A stretch of DNA of 64,000 nucleotides, taken from assembly GCA_026119935.1 (NCBI GenBank), contig JALRMH010000019.1:612760-676759 (forward strand), in the 5' to 3' direction. How positions within the stretch are numbered: position 1 is the stretch's first letter; the number at the start of each line of letters is the position of its first letter. Below the pieces are notes generated by a model, which had not been told where the DNA came from, ran no database searches, and saw only the letters and a list, made by a program, of their open reading frames with translations. Below, piece after piece: positions 1 to 10,688 of the stretch. A program made the translations under genes and the position numbers. This DNA comes from Endothia cerciana (Eukaryota; Ascomycota; Sordariomycetes; Diaporthales; Cryphonectriaceae).

Positions 1-1517
1 GGGCAGCAGGAAGTCGGTCACCGAGCTCGTGTACCGTTGCTCCAGGTCCCCAATCGTCTCGCCAAAGGCCTCACAGAGCGCCTTGGCGCCGGCCTGAGTG
101 AAAAAGTTCTGATTGAAGGCGACCAGGTATTTGCGGCTGCGAGTTTGCGGCAGATAGTAGTTCTTGGTGTCGAGCCTCACGAAGGTGGCGACATAACCGC
201 ACAAGGGAAACACGTACGGTATGGTGCTTTGCCAAGGTGCGGTCTCGACATTCTCGAAAATGACGATCTTGGGCTGACGCTCGTAGATGTAGTTCATCGC
301 AGCTGCGAAGGTGGAGGACGATGTGCGGGCCGCGCCCTTCTTCTTCATCAAGCCGTCAATGCACTCGCGCCAGTCTTTGGGGTCGAGATCGTCTCTCGTC
401 AGGAGGACTCCCGGGTGTCTCTGCAAACGTTCTTGGTACATCTGCTTCCACCGCTCGTTCGCCTCTGCCAAGTTCTCGAACCCGCTGCTCCTATTGGAGT
501 TGAGCGCGGAGAAGTCAACACACGAAGTACCTGCGATGAAGAGGTCGACCTCAGGAATCTCAGCTTCCACGCCTGAGACCAAATGACTGCTTTGTAGTCA
601 GCGACATTGTCAGATTCTGGGAACGGGAGAACCGTGGAGTCACAGCAGTGGACTTACGCTGTCTTCGCGCCAACTTTGGTAAAGTCTACGGCGTCACGGA
701 AGAGGGATTGCGGCTTGCTGTTGCGCATTAGAAAGGCCTGCTTGAACGGCTCGATCTCGCAACTGAAGGCGTTGATAGTCGTGAGAACTTGTTGGCCGTC
801 GTTGTTCTTCAGCATGCCGAAGAGCTTCATCGCATGAAGGGGCGCGTCAGTGCCAGAGCAGATGGTGCCGACGCGGATGTAGTACTGTTCGCCAGAGTCG
901 ACAAAGTGTTGCAGACCCTGCGATTGAGCCGAATTGAGAAGGCTCTCGATCATATCACGAAGATAAAAAAGAGGCGGCTTGGCGGTGTCAGGGCCTACCT
1001 CATCGGCCTTGCTCATGCGGTCACCCTCAGCTGTATTGTCAGTCTCGTCGTCACTATCATCATTACCGTCGTTGTTGATGCCATCGCCGTCAGACACACC
1101 AACCAAGGCCGCATCCTCGCTGGGACGCTTTGCCTTGGATTTCGGAGCTGCAATAGCCTTCTTCTTCTTGGTCGTGGCGTTGCTAAAGTCCGAAGAAGGC
1201 TTGCGCTTCGTTCCCTGGGACTGGTCACTGCCACCTACGACGATGGCAGCAGAGGAAGCCTCGACATTCTGGTTGATCAAGTCAGCACGATTACCATGGT
1301 AATCATTATGTTTGCACTTTACCTTGGGCTGCTTGGCGTTGGGAGGGGGAGCGTCCACCATATCAGTATCGCAAGGGTCAGCTTGATAGCCAAGCTGGTT
1401 TTGTCGGCTGGGCGTCATGTTGGCATCATCATTCTTTTCCAGTTGGCGAGGCTGATCGCCTGTATTGGCCGTGTTTGAAGTAAACGAAGCCATGTTGCTG
1501 GCTGAGGCGCCCACCAT
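1..1517 (-). CDS. Divergent cytosine-5 DNA methyltransferase-like protein, partial (runs off left edge)
   Basis: Two exons are visible: 658-1517 and <1-586, with intron 587-657 (donor GTAAGT, acceptor after TACAAAGCAG). The start at 1517 (MVGAS) is the first ATG in the frame; 1493 is an alternative. Residues 1-190 are low-complexity, with an acidic stretch and basic nuclear-type patches (TKKKKAIAAPKSKAKR). A SAM-dependent C5-methyltransferase core follows. Motif I is VGTICSGTDAPLHAMKLF near residue 218. The motif IV position reads DLFIAGTSCVDFSALN near residue 308, with Ser-Cys instead of the usual Pro-Cys. Motif VI is FENVETAPW and motif VIII is YLPQTRSRKYLVA. The target-recognition region and motifs IX-X lie outside the window. 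Family knowledge: these motifs place Cys as nucleophile and ENV Glu at the base. Inference: a nuclear protein, either a DNA methyltransferase or a diverged relative. Compare the orphan exon at 13502-13872. Confidence 0.8.
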
Positions 1518-3943
1518 GCGCGACAGCGAGAGGTAACGGAACACAGGAACAAGCGAACCTATTATGCGAAGATAGATTACAATGGGTAAAGGGATTGTTC
1601 CTCTTTGCCAATGGGGTTGACTCGAAGGAAGCAATGGGGAGTAGGGAGGAGGAGGGTGTTGGGAGAAGTGGTGGTGAGGAAGAAAGAAACTTGTTCTGGT
1701 GCTGGAGTTGGAAGAGCTGCAATTTTGTGCTTCAGGCTCAGGGAAGAATCAGCTGGAGCTTGGCCCAAAGCGGGTCCTGATATCGTGAAAAAAATAGACA
1801 GTTATTAGGAAAACGACATCATAGACGAGGGGCGCGTGTTGTGAACACACCGGATGTGCGGGCATCACGATGTTGTGTTGCAGAGGTGGTGGCGGCCAGG
1901 ATCGAGTTCCAGGTTCCGGAACAACAGTGACTTGTTGAAAGCCTGCAGCTGGAACATGGCTGATCAAAATTGACCCATACATCTGGGGCCATTCCAGAAG
2001 AATACGACCCCAGCATCAAGATCTCTGCTGATAATACTGAGAGATTCATGTCATAATAGGGAAGCACCAGGCTAATTCATCATGACGAGGACACAGTCTT
2101 CAGTGGAGAGAGTTCCGAGTCCAGTGCACAGTTGAAATCAACTGCTACATACGAGCAGAAGGAGCATCTGTAGTAGCTTTGTATGGAAGAGCACGACAGC
2201 CATGACTTTAGGAACCAGGATTGCTACTAAACAATGATGTCCACCATGTTGTCCGAGGCTTGAAGGAAGCCGGGGCCATATGAAAGAGGCAGGCTGGTCA
2301 GGAGCTACAGACGGAAACAAGAAATTGTCTGGAGAACAACTTAAAATGCTCTGTGATGGTTGAGCCAGCACCAACTTAGAATTATACTGACACAAAGGCT
2401 GTCCTTGGGACCGAAGCGTAGAATCACATTCCCGAGGCTTGAGCCAGCCACATTCCAAGGTTGTCGAGCCCACCAATTAACAAAGCTCGAGACACTGATA
2501 GGGTGCTCTGGAGGCTCTCGGATGTTGGGCCAAGGCACTTGCAGACGACAGTGGGAGCCAAAGTAAGGCAACTGGAAGGGGGCAAGAACAATTCAACATA
2601 AACACCATGAAAGGTAAGAATATGAACCAGACTGACCGATCGTTCCTGAGTTCGTGTGTGCAAGATCGTATCCTGCTTTGCAACATGGCGGGTCTGAGAA
2701 TCCTTTCAAAAGCCAGTCGACCACGGCTGAAAGCTACTCACAGTCCGGAAACCGGCGAGTCTGGACTCGACATGCCATATCGGCCAGAACATCTTCCTTC
2801 AGCCGGTTCGAAGTGAAGGTAGATCGGAGATCTCCCCCTTTATCCGGCGTTACACTCCTGTTGCGTGGCCGTAGAGTATAGCGGCCAGGAGACAAGAATC
2901 GGAACAATCAGAGAAAATCATCCTCTCGGTAGATGCCCTTATTCATATACTTGCTAGATACCGTAAGGAGACATGATATCCCCTTCATGGCCCTCTTGAT
3001 AGGGAGTCAAAGAAGGCAACACGCATTCAGGTTACCTGAAGCGTCGGCCTCGAATCTTGAGTCTCTGCACCACCAGGTTCCGTTAACCAAGTGTCGAGAG
3101 CATGAGCAAAAGAATTCATGGAAAAAGATCTGTACCAGCCATTGTGGAACGGGCCTGGGATGGTGTTGGGGTTTACATTTCAAGGAGCCCAACTCCGTTC
3201 TAGGAAGGAAAAGGAAGAAAAAGGAATTTGGGGGGGGGGGGGAGGGGAGATAACCATTGCGTACTCAAGCTATGCCAGTGCCTTCCGAGGTTGGTGTTGT
3301 CCATAGACATAGCGGTGGCTTATAGACCAGTTTTCCTTCTTCAGAACCATTCGAACTCCTTGGTCGTTAAGAGATGCCATGTCGATAAGCTGGATATACC
3401 TGCGGCTCCCCCCGATAGACGATGACCTTGGTGTATGAATGAGATTAACTCCCGGAGTATGTCTTCACGGAAGACGGTCCTTCAATTACCAATCAGGCAA
3501 ATTCTCAAGTTCATGGGAACAAGACACTGCTCGTGGGTACGAGTCAACAAGATCCGTGATGGTTCTGGACGTGCCATCTCGTAACAATGGCAGCCGCTCC
3601 TCCAGAGACAGATGGGACTAAGAAGAAATACGTGAGCATGGCATGAGTAGAATTGGCTCTGTTAGATCATATCTGGGTTGGTTTAGTATCGTTCTAGGGA
3701 AGAAGGATTACTGGCGTCGGAAGACGAGACGTCGTTGAAGTGATAACGTGGTGTAGACCCCCTTGAAGAAAGAATGGGTCTGTGGGGCGACCAATCGAAT
3801 TCGGGCAGCCCCCGTGTCACTAGCAGCAGCCGCACCACAGGTGCCCACACGCACTCCACCATCTGGCGGCATGGGGCGCGTCATCTCAAGTAGTCTCGCG
3901 TCTGTCTTCTCCACAATCCTTCCTCGACAATGTAAACGCAGTC
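1518..3943. other. Intergenic, nothing recognised
   Basis: About 2.4 kb between the divergent starts of the methyltransferase and the next gene. Only short, mutually inconsistent open frames occur and none resembles a known protein. A G run of about 12 nt lies near 3231-3242. It presumably holds both promoters. Confidence 0.6.
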
Positions 3944-5759
3944 ATGGCTGCGTCCTCGAGCCTGTCGCACTTCTCACGTACGCCGACCCCATTTTCGAGG
4001 TACCAGACGGTGGACGAAGGTGCTTCGAATCCTGGCGAGGACGATACAGACATCAGCAGCCCTGGTGAAGGCGGGGACGATGATTCCGCCAACAAGGCTC
4101 CATACCGCGCCGCCAGAGATCTCCCCGATGAGTTGAAAGGTCGCTGTCAGATCCATCTGGAAGAGCATACTTGTGAGCAGTCTAGAGATCTCTCCACGTG
4201 TAGTCTGAGGCAGCGAGCAATTAAACTAAGTGTGATACCTCTAAAGATGTCGCCGCCCTGAGCCTCCTCAATAGTCTTCTCTGCGACAGCACGTCACATG
4301 CGGATGCCGCCCTCGTTCCACCATCCGGTCAGCTCGGCTTGCTAGCCACACTCGCCATTCAGCCCAAGCACACCTCCAAGCTCTCGAATCAAGATGCGCA
4401 TGATGTTGCGTGCTTGTCCCTCTCCTACCTGCGCAACATCCTTGCTACTGTCGGACCGGTCAACGGCAGACTGCGAGATGCGTTCCTGTTCCGCGGTGAT
4501 AGTGGACGACGGCGTCGGAGCTCCGACGACCTCCCTCACAATGGATCGGAGAGCGATGAGGATCACATCCGCGGCAAGACGGCCAACGGTGGGAGCGTGT
4601 GGGCGCGCGGCCAGAACTTTTGGAAGGTTCTTGGCTGGGCTTTCAACTGCAGCGCGCTGTACCCGCATCGGTGGCGATGGTGGAAGCCATGGCTCGAGTA
4701 CATGCTGGATGTGCTGGAGACAGACTACGAGGAGAGAAGACGCCTGGACCTGGAACGCGAGGGCGCAAAGGAGGACCGCGAATACCCCCTGCTACGGAAC
4801 TCCCTCTTGGTGTGTTACATCACGCCGAGGAACAGCCGGTCAAACCCGGTCAAGCCGATCTTGAGCGCGCTATTTGCCGACGGGAGCGCCTCGTCCAGGT
4901 CGATATACAAAGAGGTGTTCGAGAAAGAGGCGAGAGTCGCGTCTAAGTCAAGTAGGAAGAGGAAGCGGCATCACGTCGATCTCGACAACGACGACTTCGG
5001 CGACTACAATGACGATTCGTCTACTGGAGGCTCCGAGCCACCAACTCGTGAACACCAACGGACATCGGCGAAGGCAGCCGACGAGTCTATGCTTTGGATA
5101 ACCTCGTCGCTGGCCGAAACCATTCCGCTGCGTCTTCGTCTATTCGCATTGGTAAGTCTTGGGCTGATCGCAGTCTGACCATCCCACTAACACTTCCTCA
5201 GTTGTCGCGAGCTGTCGACGATATGCCGGACAGCTGCAGTATGAAAACTGCGGATCTGTACGAGAAAGTAGCCGACAAGATCGCCCAACAGCCCGTCGTT
5301 GCCTTCTCGCGTTTTATTGCATCACACGATTCCCCTCTCCAGTTTGATTCGCTGGTCGCAATTATCCAGCTAATAATGCCGGCACTTCTTCCAAACTCGA
5401 GTTCTGATCCTGGCGATGTACACCCAGAGGCGGTCGAACGTGAGGCAGTTAGTGATCGAATTCTGGAGACATGCTATCTGCCCTTCGCGTACCGAACAGC
5501 CGAAAACAATGCCAAGCTGTCCTTGGCGGTCGAGACGTTCTTCCGAATCCTGTGGAAGAAGGAATGTATGCAATGGACGGTTTCTCTGCAACAGGCTGCA
5601 GAGACGGGCGTCACGGCTCGTAAGGATAAGTCTGCGCCGAGGAAGAGCAGCCGCAAGAAAGAGGGCGAGAGCGTTGCACGAGAGACCCTTCGCGCTTCTG
5701 GAACCCGCATTCTGGCATTGGCTCAACTTCTGAAGCTGCAGACATCTCGAAGCGAGTGA
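3944..5759 (+). CDS. Unrecognised protein of about 563 aa, three exons
   Basis: Exons are 3944-4172, 4247-5151 and 5202-5759. The donors are GTGAGC and GTAAGT; intron 2 has a CTAAC branch site and a CTCAG acceptor. Phases agree, giving 564 codons including the stop. I do not recognise the family. The N-terminus is Ser/Asp/Glu-rich and probably disordered. The middle part is a helical, Trp-rich segment (NFWKVLGWAFNCSALYPHRW, residues about 215-235), which looks like a structured domain. A Lys/Arg stretch SSRKRKRHHVD (about 345) could be a nuclear localisation signal. A helical C-terminal domain ends in a basic segment (RKSSRKKEGE). No signal peptide or membrane segment is seen. Phase consistency and domain-like composition argue that it is real. 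Confidence 0.75.
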
Positions 5760-6102
5760 GACGACATGACACCACACCCATTGAGGGTGGATGGCTCCTG
5801 TGATCAACATCATTGCTGGGGCTCGAGCCTGGTAGACGGCTGGTGGATCTGCATACTGTACGGGTGGCTCTCGCAGGGTCTCTCTTTTTACAAGGCTGGT
5901 CCCTTACGCATTCAAAGGTGGCGTTATTGGTGGGTCATGGGGGGATCGATACCACGGGCAGCGTGGATTGTCGGACGTATGGCGTTAGATCACTGGGGCA
6001 CCAGGGACTCGCGAGACATCCTCGGGATTTCTGTTGTTCCATCCCAAAATGATGATGATTATGACCGTGCAGATCCTTCTGTGCCTCGCCACAATGCATA
6101 TG
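5760..6102. other. Tail-to-tail intergenic region
   Basis: The 3' ends of the unnamed plus-strand gene and the minus-strand NDUFAF2-like gene face each other here. No separate gene or structure is seen. Confidence 0.6.
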
Positions 6103-6836
6103 CTACCGTTTTGCTGGTGGCGTCCAGCCCTGCGGCTGCCAATCCTCACTTGGTCCCGCCCGACGATGCTTCTTCCACGGATCCTCCTTCTCGACCTCCT
6201 TCCGCCTCCCAGCGGCGGTCTGCGCAGCTTCCGCCTGCCCACCCCCCGAAGCGCTCACGCCTCTCCTCGTCACGTCCCCACCCTCAACATCCCGAGCCCT
6301 CGCGGTCCTACTCTCTAGCGCCGCAACGGGCTGCCCCGTCGCGCCCCCCGGCGCATCCATCACCCTTGGCTTCGCCTCCCACCGCGCATCGGCCTCTGCG
6401 GCCAGGTACTTCATCTGGGCCTGACGCCGCGCCTCGTGGTGTTGCTCCTGGATCGTGGGCGGCCTCTCGCGCATGTTGCGCAGCCACTGGTGCCACTGCG
6501 GCGGCACCTTGACCTCACCGTAGTGGGTGTCCCGCGGATACTGCACGATGCGGCGCCAGCGGACGGGCTCGCCGGGCCGGGGGTCGCCGCGGACGTCGCG
6601 GAATTCCCAGTAGGTGTTGCCTTGAAGGTCAAGACCTGCGGGGAGGTGAAGGTGAGGCTGGGTCAGCGGCGGTGATCCCACGATCGGACATACTTGTACT
6701 TTGGGGAGGGCCCGGGGGATGGGCGGCGCATGGCTGCACTGGACCTACCGACTAGGAACCTCTTGCGCCATGGTAGACGGAGGGCTTTCCACTTATACCA
6801 TGTTCGTAGGAGAGGTGAGATCTGTTTCGAGGACAT
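6103..6836 (-). CDS. NADH:ubiquinone oxidoreductase assembly factor, NDUFAF2 (mimitin)/NDUFA12 family
   Basis: Exons are 6749-6836 and 6103-6635. The intron begins GTAGGT, ends CCGCAG and splits a Gly codon. The product is about 206 aa. The joined N-terminus (MSSKQISPLLRTWYKWKALR then LPWRKRFLVG) runs into GLDLQGNTYWEF and later PRDTHYGEVKVPPQWHQWL. This is the conserved NDUFA12-type domain, residues about 10-95. A charged, disordered tail follows. Family knowledge: NDUFA12 is a complex I subunit and NDUFAF2 is its assembly-factor paralogue in the mitochondrial matrix. The long tail and the -QWLRNMRERPPTIQEQ- sequence fit NDUFAF2 better than the roughly 140-residue structural subunit. Its 5' end faces the calponin-domain gene, with 905 bp between the starts. 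Confidence 0.88.
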
Positions 6837-7741
6837 CTGCGGTCGGATGCGATGTTTCGAGCAGGTCGGAACGCGGCAGTATCAGTATTGTATGCGCCAC
6901 TATAATCATGTTCTGCAGAACTCCAATTCGACGCGACCGCGTTCTGCGGTGGGTCCCAGCCACGGTGGCAGGGGCTCCCCCCCTAAACCCCGTCCACCGA
7001 CTAGCCCCTCGCCCCTCAGGAGGTCGGCCTTCTGTAAGTGACGTCTGTTGGTTCTGGTGGCGGGGTTGGCACGGATGGCTGGCGGTTGACAGTTGTAGGG
7101 CTCCCGGTAGGCGGGAACAACCTTGGACGAGACAGGGGGTCCCACAGGGCCGACCAAGGCGAGAACGGGCGTGGGCCAGGGCAGGACAGGGCAGGACAGG
7201 GCAGGACAGGGACGCGACCCAGGGATGTAGGGGGGTGCCCCTCTCCTTGGACAGCCCAGATGACTCTGGAAACCGAAGCCGATGGAGATTTTGGACACTA
7301 ACACGATGGTTCATGCTGGCGGTCCTTGCACCTTTGCGCGCTCTCGATAAATCAAGTCATCTCTCCTACAACTCTCTGCAATTTGGCGGAAACCCACCAG
7401 GCAATCTCGCCCTCTCCGTCCTGTGTGATCATCCCGCGTTCCTTTAAATAAACAACACCGTTGTTGTCGTGTCGGTTGGCATTTTGCTTTCTTCGAGTAC
7501 GGGTCGAATCGCAGCCTAGACGACTCGTTCCCAGATCGCATACCTTTCGCCCAGCCGCGGCGCCAATACGTGGAACGTAACATACGTCAGCGTGAGATCC
7601 GGAATCCGATCTGCAGGCGATCAACTCCACCAAGGACAGGCGCCGGCTCTCATATCTACTATATCCTACACAACAATATCACGCGCGGCGCAACACAGAA
7701 CTACATCGAGTACGGCGGACCTAAAGGCAGCACCCCCCACC
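6837..7741. promoter_or_regulatory. Divergent promoter region between NDUFAF2-like and calponin-like genes
   Basis: About 0.9 kb separates the two start codons. It contains three exact copies of the 10-mer GCAGGACAGG at 7181-7210 and a TTTAAATAAA stretch near 7443. No gene is seen. Confidence 0.5.
7181..7210. repeat. Short tandem repeat, 10 bp x 3
   Basis: Three consecutive GCAGGACAGG units in the divergent promoter region. Confidence 0.9.
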
Positions 7742-9827
7742 ATGGCTTCGGTGACGTCCCTGGACAGAGATCTGCGCAAGCTGCGCCTCGACAAATACAC
7801 TCCCGCCGCGGCGAACGAGGTGCGGGCATGGATCGAGGGTATCCTGGGCGAGCGCCTGCCTCCAGGCGACCTGCTCGAGTCTCTGAAGGACGGCGTGGCA
7901 CTCTGCAAGTAGGTAATTCGTGATGTTCCACGGTCCTAGCACGGCTGGCTAAGCACTCGTGTGTCACAGGCTCGTCAACCTCGCCCTCCCCCCGCCGGGC
8001 GTCAAGTTCAAGACCTCCGCGATGCCCTTCGTACAGATGGAGAACATCTCTCACTTCCTCCGCGCCTGCAAATCCCCGCCGTACAACCTCCAGGAACATG
8101 ATATGTTCCTCACAGTCGACCTCTACGAGTCGAAGGACCCGGCGCAGGTCCTACAGTGCCTCGGCGCCTTCAGCCGCGCCGCAAACCAGGCGAAACCGGC
8201 TGCCTTCCCAACAGCCATAGGACCCCGTGCTGCAGGGCTCAGTCCACAGAGGACAGGCGCGCCAGGGCATCTATCACCAACCCCCACAGCCGGCGGCCGA
8301 CCGCGCGGCATGTCCAGCAGCAGCAGCGCCTCCTCGGCTTACAACATTCGCTCGGCGCTCTCCGCAAGCAAGACAGGCGATTCGGGCTCCGGCCGCTTCT
8401 CCCCCAACAGGAGCCCGACGGCGCAGAGTGGGTCCAAGTCGCCCTCAGTCAGCAGCTGGAGCAGCAGGGCCCACGAGGGCGTAACCTCGCCGGCTTGGAA
8501 CATCGCACAGTACGGATACATGGGCGGCGCGAGCCAGGGCAATCTCGGCATCTCGTTCGGCGGGAGGCGACAGATCACTAGCGCTGGTCCGGCCGTGCCT
8601 AGCCTTGCTGAAAAGCAGAAGCTTCGCAAGGAGAAGGAGGCCGGGGAGCAGAGGCAGCGTGAGGAGGAGCAAGCCAAGCGTGCACAGCTGGAGGCCGAGG
8701 AGGAGGAGCGCAGGTGGCAGGAGGAGACGAGGCGGAAGCGCGAGGAGGAGGCGCGGCTGCTAGAGGAGAAGCGCCGTTGGGAAGAGGAAGAGCGCCAGTG
8801 GAAGATTACAGAGGAGAAGCGTCGCAGAGACGAGGAAGAAGCCGAGAGACGTCTCGCCGAGGAGCGAGGCAAGGTCAGGAGCAGGGCCAACTCTCGCCTG
8901 CACGGCCAGTTTCTGAGCCAGTATCAGGCGGAACAAGGTAACGGCGGGAACAGCGACCCCAATCGGCGAATCAGGGAACTCGAGGAGGAACTGGAGCGCG
9001 CGCGCCAACGAGAAGCTGAGTACGAGAATGAGCGTCAGACCCGGGTGCGAATGAAGAGCGTCGATGCTAAGGCCAGAATTCGCTCACGTAGCCGACCACG
9101 ACCCGCCACTGGAACCCCAAGCAGGCAGGACTCGTGGGCCCGAGGCGATGACTCGGACGGAGAGGGCCTGAAGCAATCTTGGAACGAGCGCAAACAACGA
9201 CCGCAGCCTCCGCCTCGACAGAACTCCCGCCCTCTTCCCGATCCTGCGGCCTCATTAACCCCACCGGCTGCGAAGGTGAAGACCCACCGCACAGGCGAGT
9301 CCACGCCGAAGGTAAAGACGCACAGCACTGGCGGCAGCTCCCGGCCTCTACCAGATCCCCGAACTTACTCATCACCAACCTCACCACCCTCTCCACAGAT
9401 GAACCGTACCGACCGCTTCCTGGCCACCAGCCCCGCACCTGTGCAACAGCAGACACCACCCACATACTCCCGCGAGCTCGGCGCGACAGCGGAACGTGAT
9501 GCTGAGGATCGGCGCCGGCAGCAGGCGCAGCAGCGCACCAAGGCCGGCGGATGGGCGTCCAAGTCACTGCTTGAGCGCGAGATGGAGATGGAGCGGCAGC
9601 GGCAGCGTGAGTGGGAGGAGTCACAGAAGGAGACGGCCAAGGCGACGCGGCCTGGTGATGGTATCGAAGGGATCGGCGGCGGCATCGGGGGAAGGTGGGA
9701 TGTTGGCCAGTGGGCTGGGTTTACGGGCGGTGATAACCAAAACCGCGGAACGCAGGGCATTGGGGCGGGGAGGAGGCAGATTGCTGGCCCAAGGCCACTG
9801 CCTGGCACGCCGGGGTCTGGTCGTTGA
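7742..9827 (+). CDS. Calponin-homology domain protein, Scp1/transgelin-like, with long coiled-coil tail
   Basis: Exons are 7742-7908 and 7970-9827. The donor is GTAGGT and the acceptor CACAG, giving 674 aa. ATG 7742 follows CCACC. Residues about 1-130 are a single type-3 CH domain: LDKYTPAAANEVRAWIEGIL, LLESLKDGVALCKLVN, MENISHFLRACKS and the LTVDLYESKDPAQVLQCLGA end. Family knowledge: fungal Scp1/calponin proteins bundle F-actin. The remainder is unlike the roughly 200-residue yeast Scp1. It has a Ser/Pro-rich segment, then a highly charged Glu/Arg helix (about 265-415, repeats such as EEERRWQEETRRKREEEARL), then a Pro/Ser/Arg region with a second short helix (ERDAEDRRRQQAQQR). A cortical actin cross-linker is inferred. 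Confidence 0.87.
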
Positions 9828-10688
9828 GGTTCGAGGTTTGCTTACTTGCTTGCTTGCCCGGTCAGATATAGAGATCCCCTTTTGGCGTGGCGTTGACAAG
9901 TGTTTGTGGTATACCCCTAATTGACCCTCTTCCACACTTTATTACCTTTGGCTTCCTTTGAGCGTGTAGACAAGTCCATACCCTGGCAGCGAAGAGACCG
10001 TACATCTACAACTGGAAAGATGAGGTTCACCATCGCAGCCCTCAAGGCGCCCCATATCCAGGATGTGACCGCCGTGACCACAGGACCTCGCGCTGGAAGC
10101 GACGCGCTGCGGCCACAGCTTCTGCATCCAGAACAGTCCCCATCACAGACTGCTCAAGGTGGCTATACTCGAGGCCTTCAGCTCAAGCAACTGCATGTCG
10201 ACGCTGCTCACTGCTCGATGGCCCCGCTCCCGTTCCGACACAGCTATGCCCATTCTGAACGCCTGATAGCTCCTCAACATGTTCATCTTGCCCCAGGCGG
10301 AGCAGAGACCCTTCCCTTCCTCCCTCGGCCCTCGAGGTGATGACGGAGATTAGTTGCAGTTCACGCCTGGCTGCGGACCGGCAACCCGAGATCCCCACAG
10401 CATTAGCGCATGCTTTGACTGGTGGACTTGATGCATTGACAGTCATTCTCCCATCCGCAGTGGCGGTCTGCTTCCCGGTCCCAGAATCCGATCTGCGGAG
10501 AAGCTCGCTGGAGCGAGCAGCCGATGAGCTCCAGGGTACCAACTCACTAACCTTCTCGCGAATTAACACGCTCTACCGCCCAGGGTGAGGAGGTATAAGA
10601 GCGGGCGGGCCGCGATGGAGGCTCTGCGTTGCGGTCATCTCCCGCTCGTTCCCCGGATCTGCCTTGCTGGACCGGTTGGGACTCGAGC
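9828..10688. other. Intergenic with TATA-like element near 10592
   Basis: No gene is recognised. GAGGTATAAGAG near 10588-10599 lies about 95 bp upstream of the carboxylesterase pseudogene start and is a good TATA candidate for it. Confidence 0.5.

Noticed and set aside
37..576. 179-codon plus-strand open frame
   Set aside because: Antisense to the methyltransferase exon that carries motifs IV, VI and VIII.
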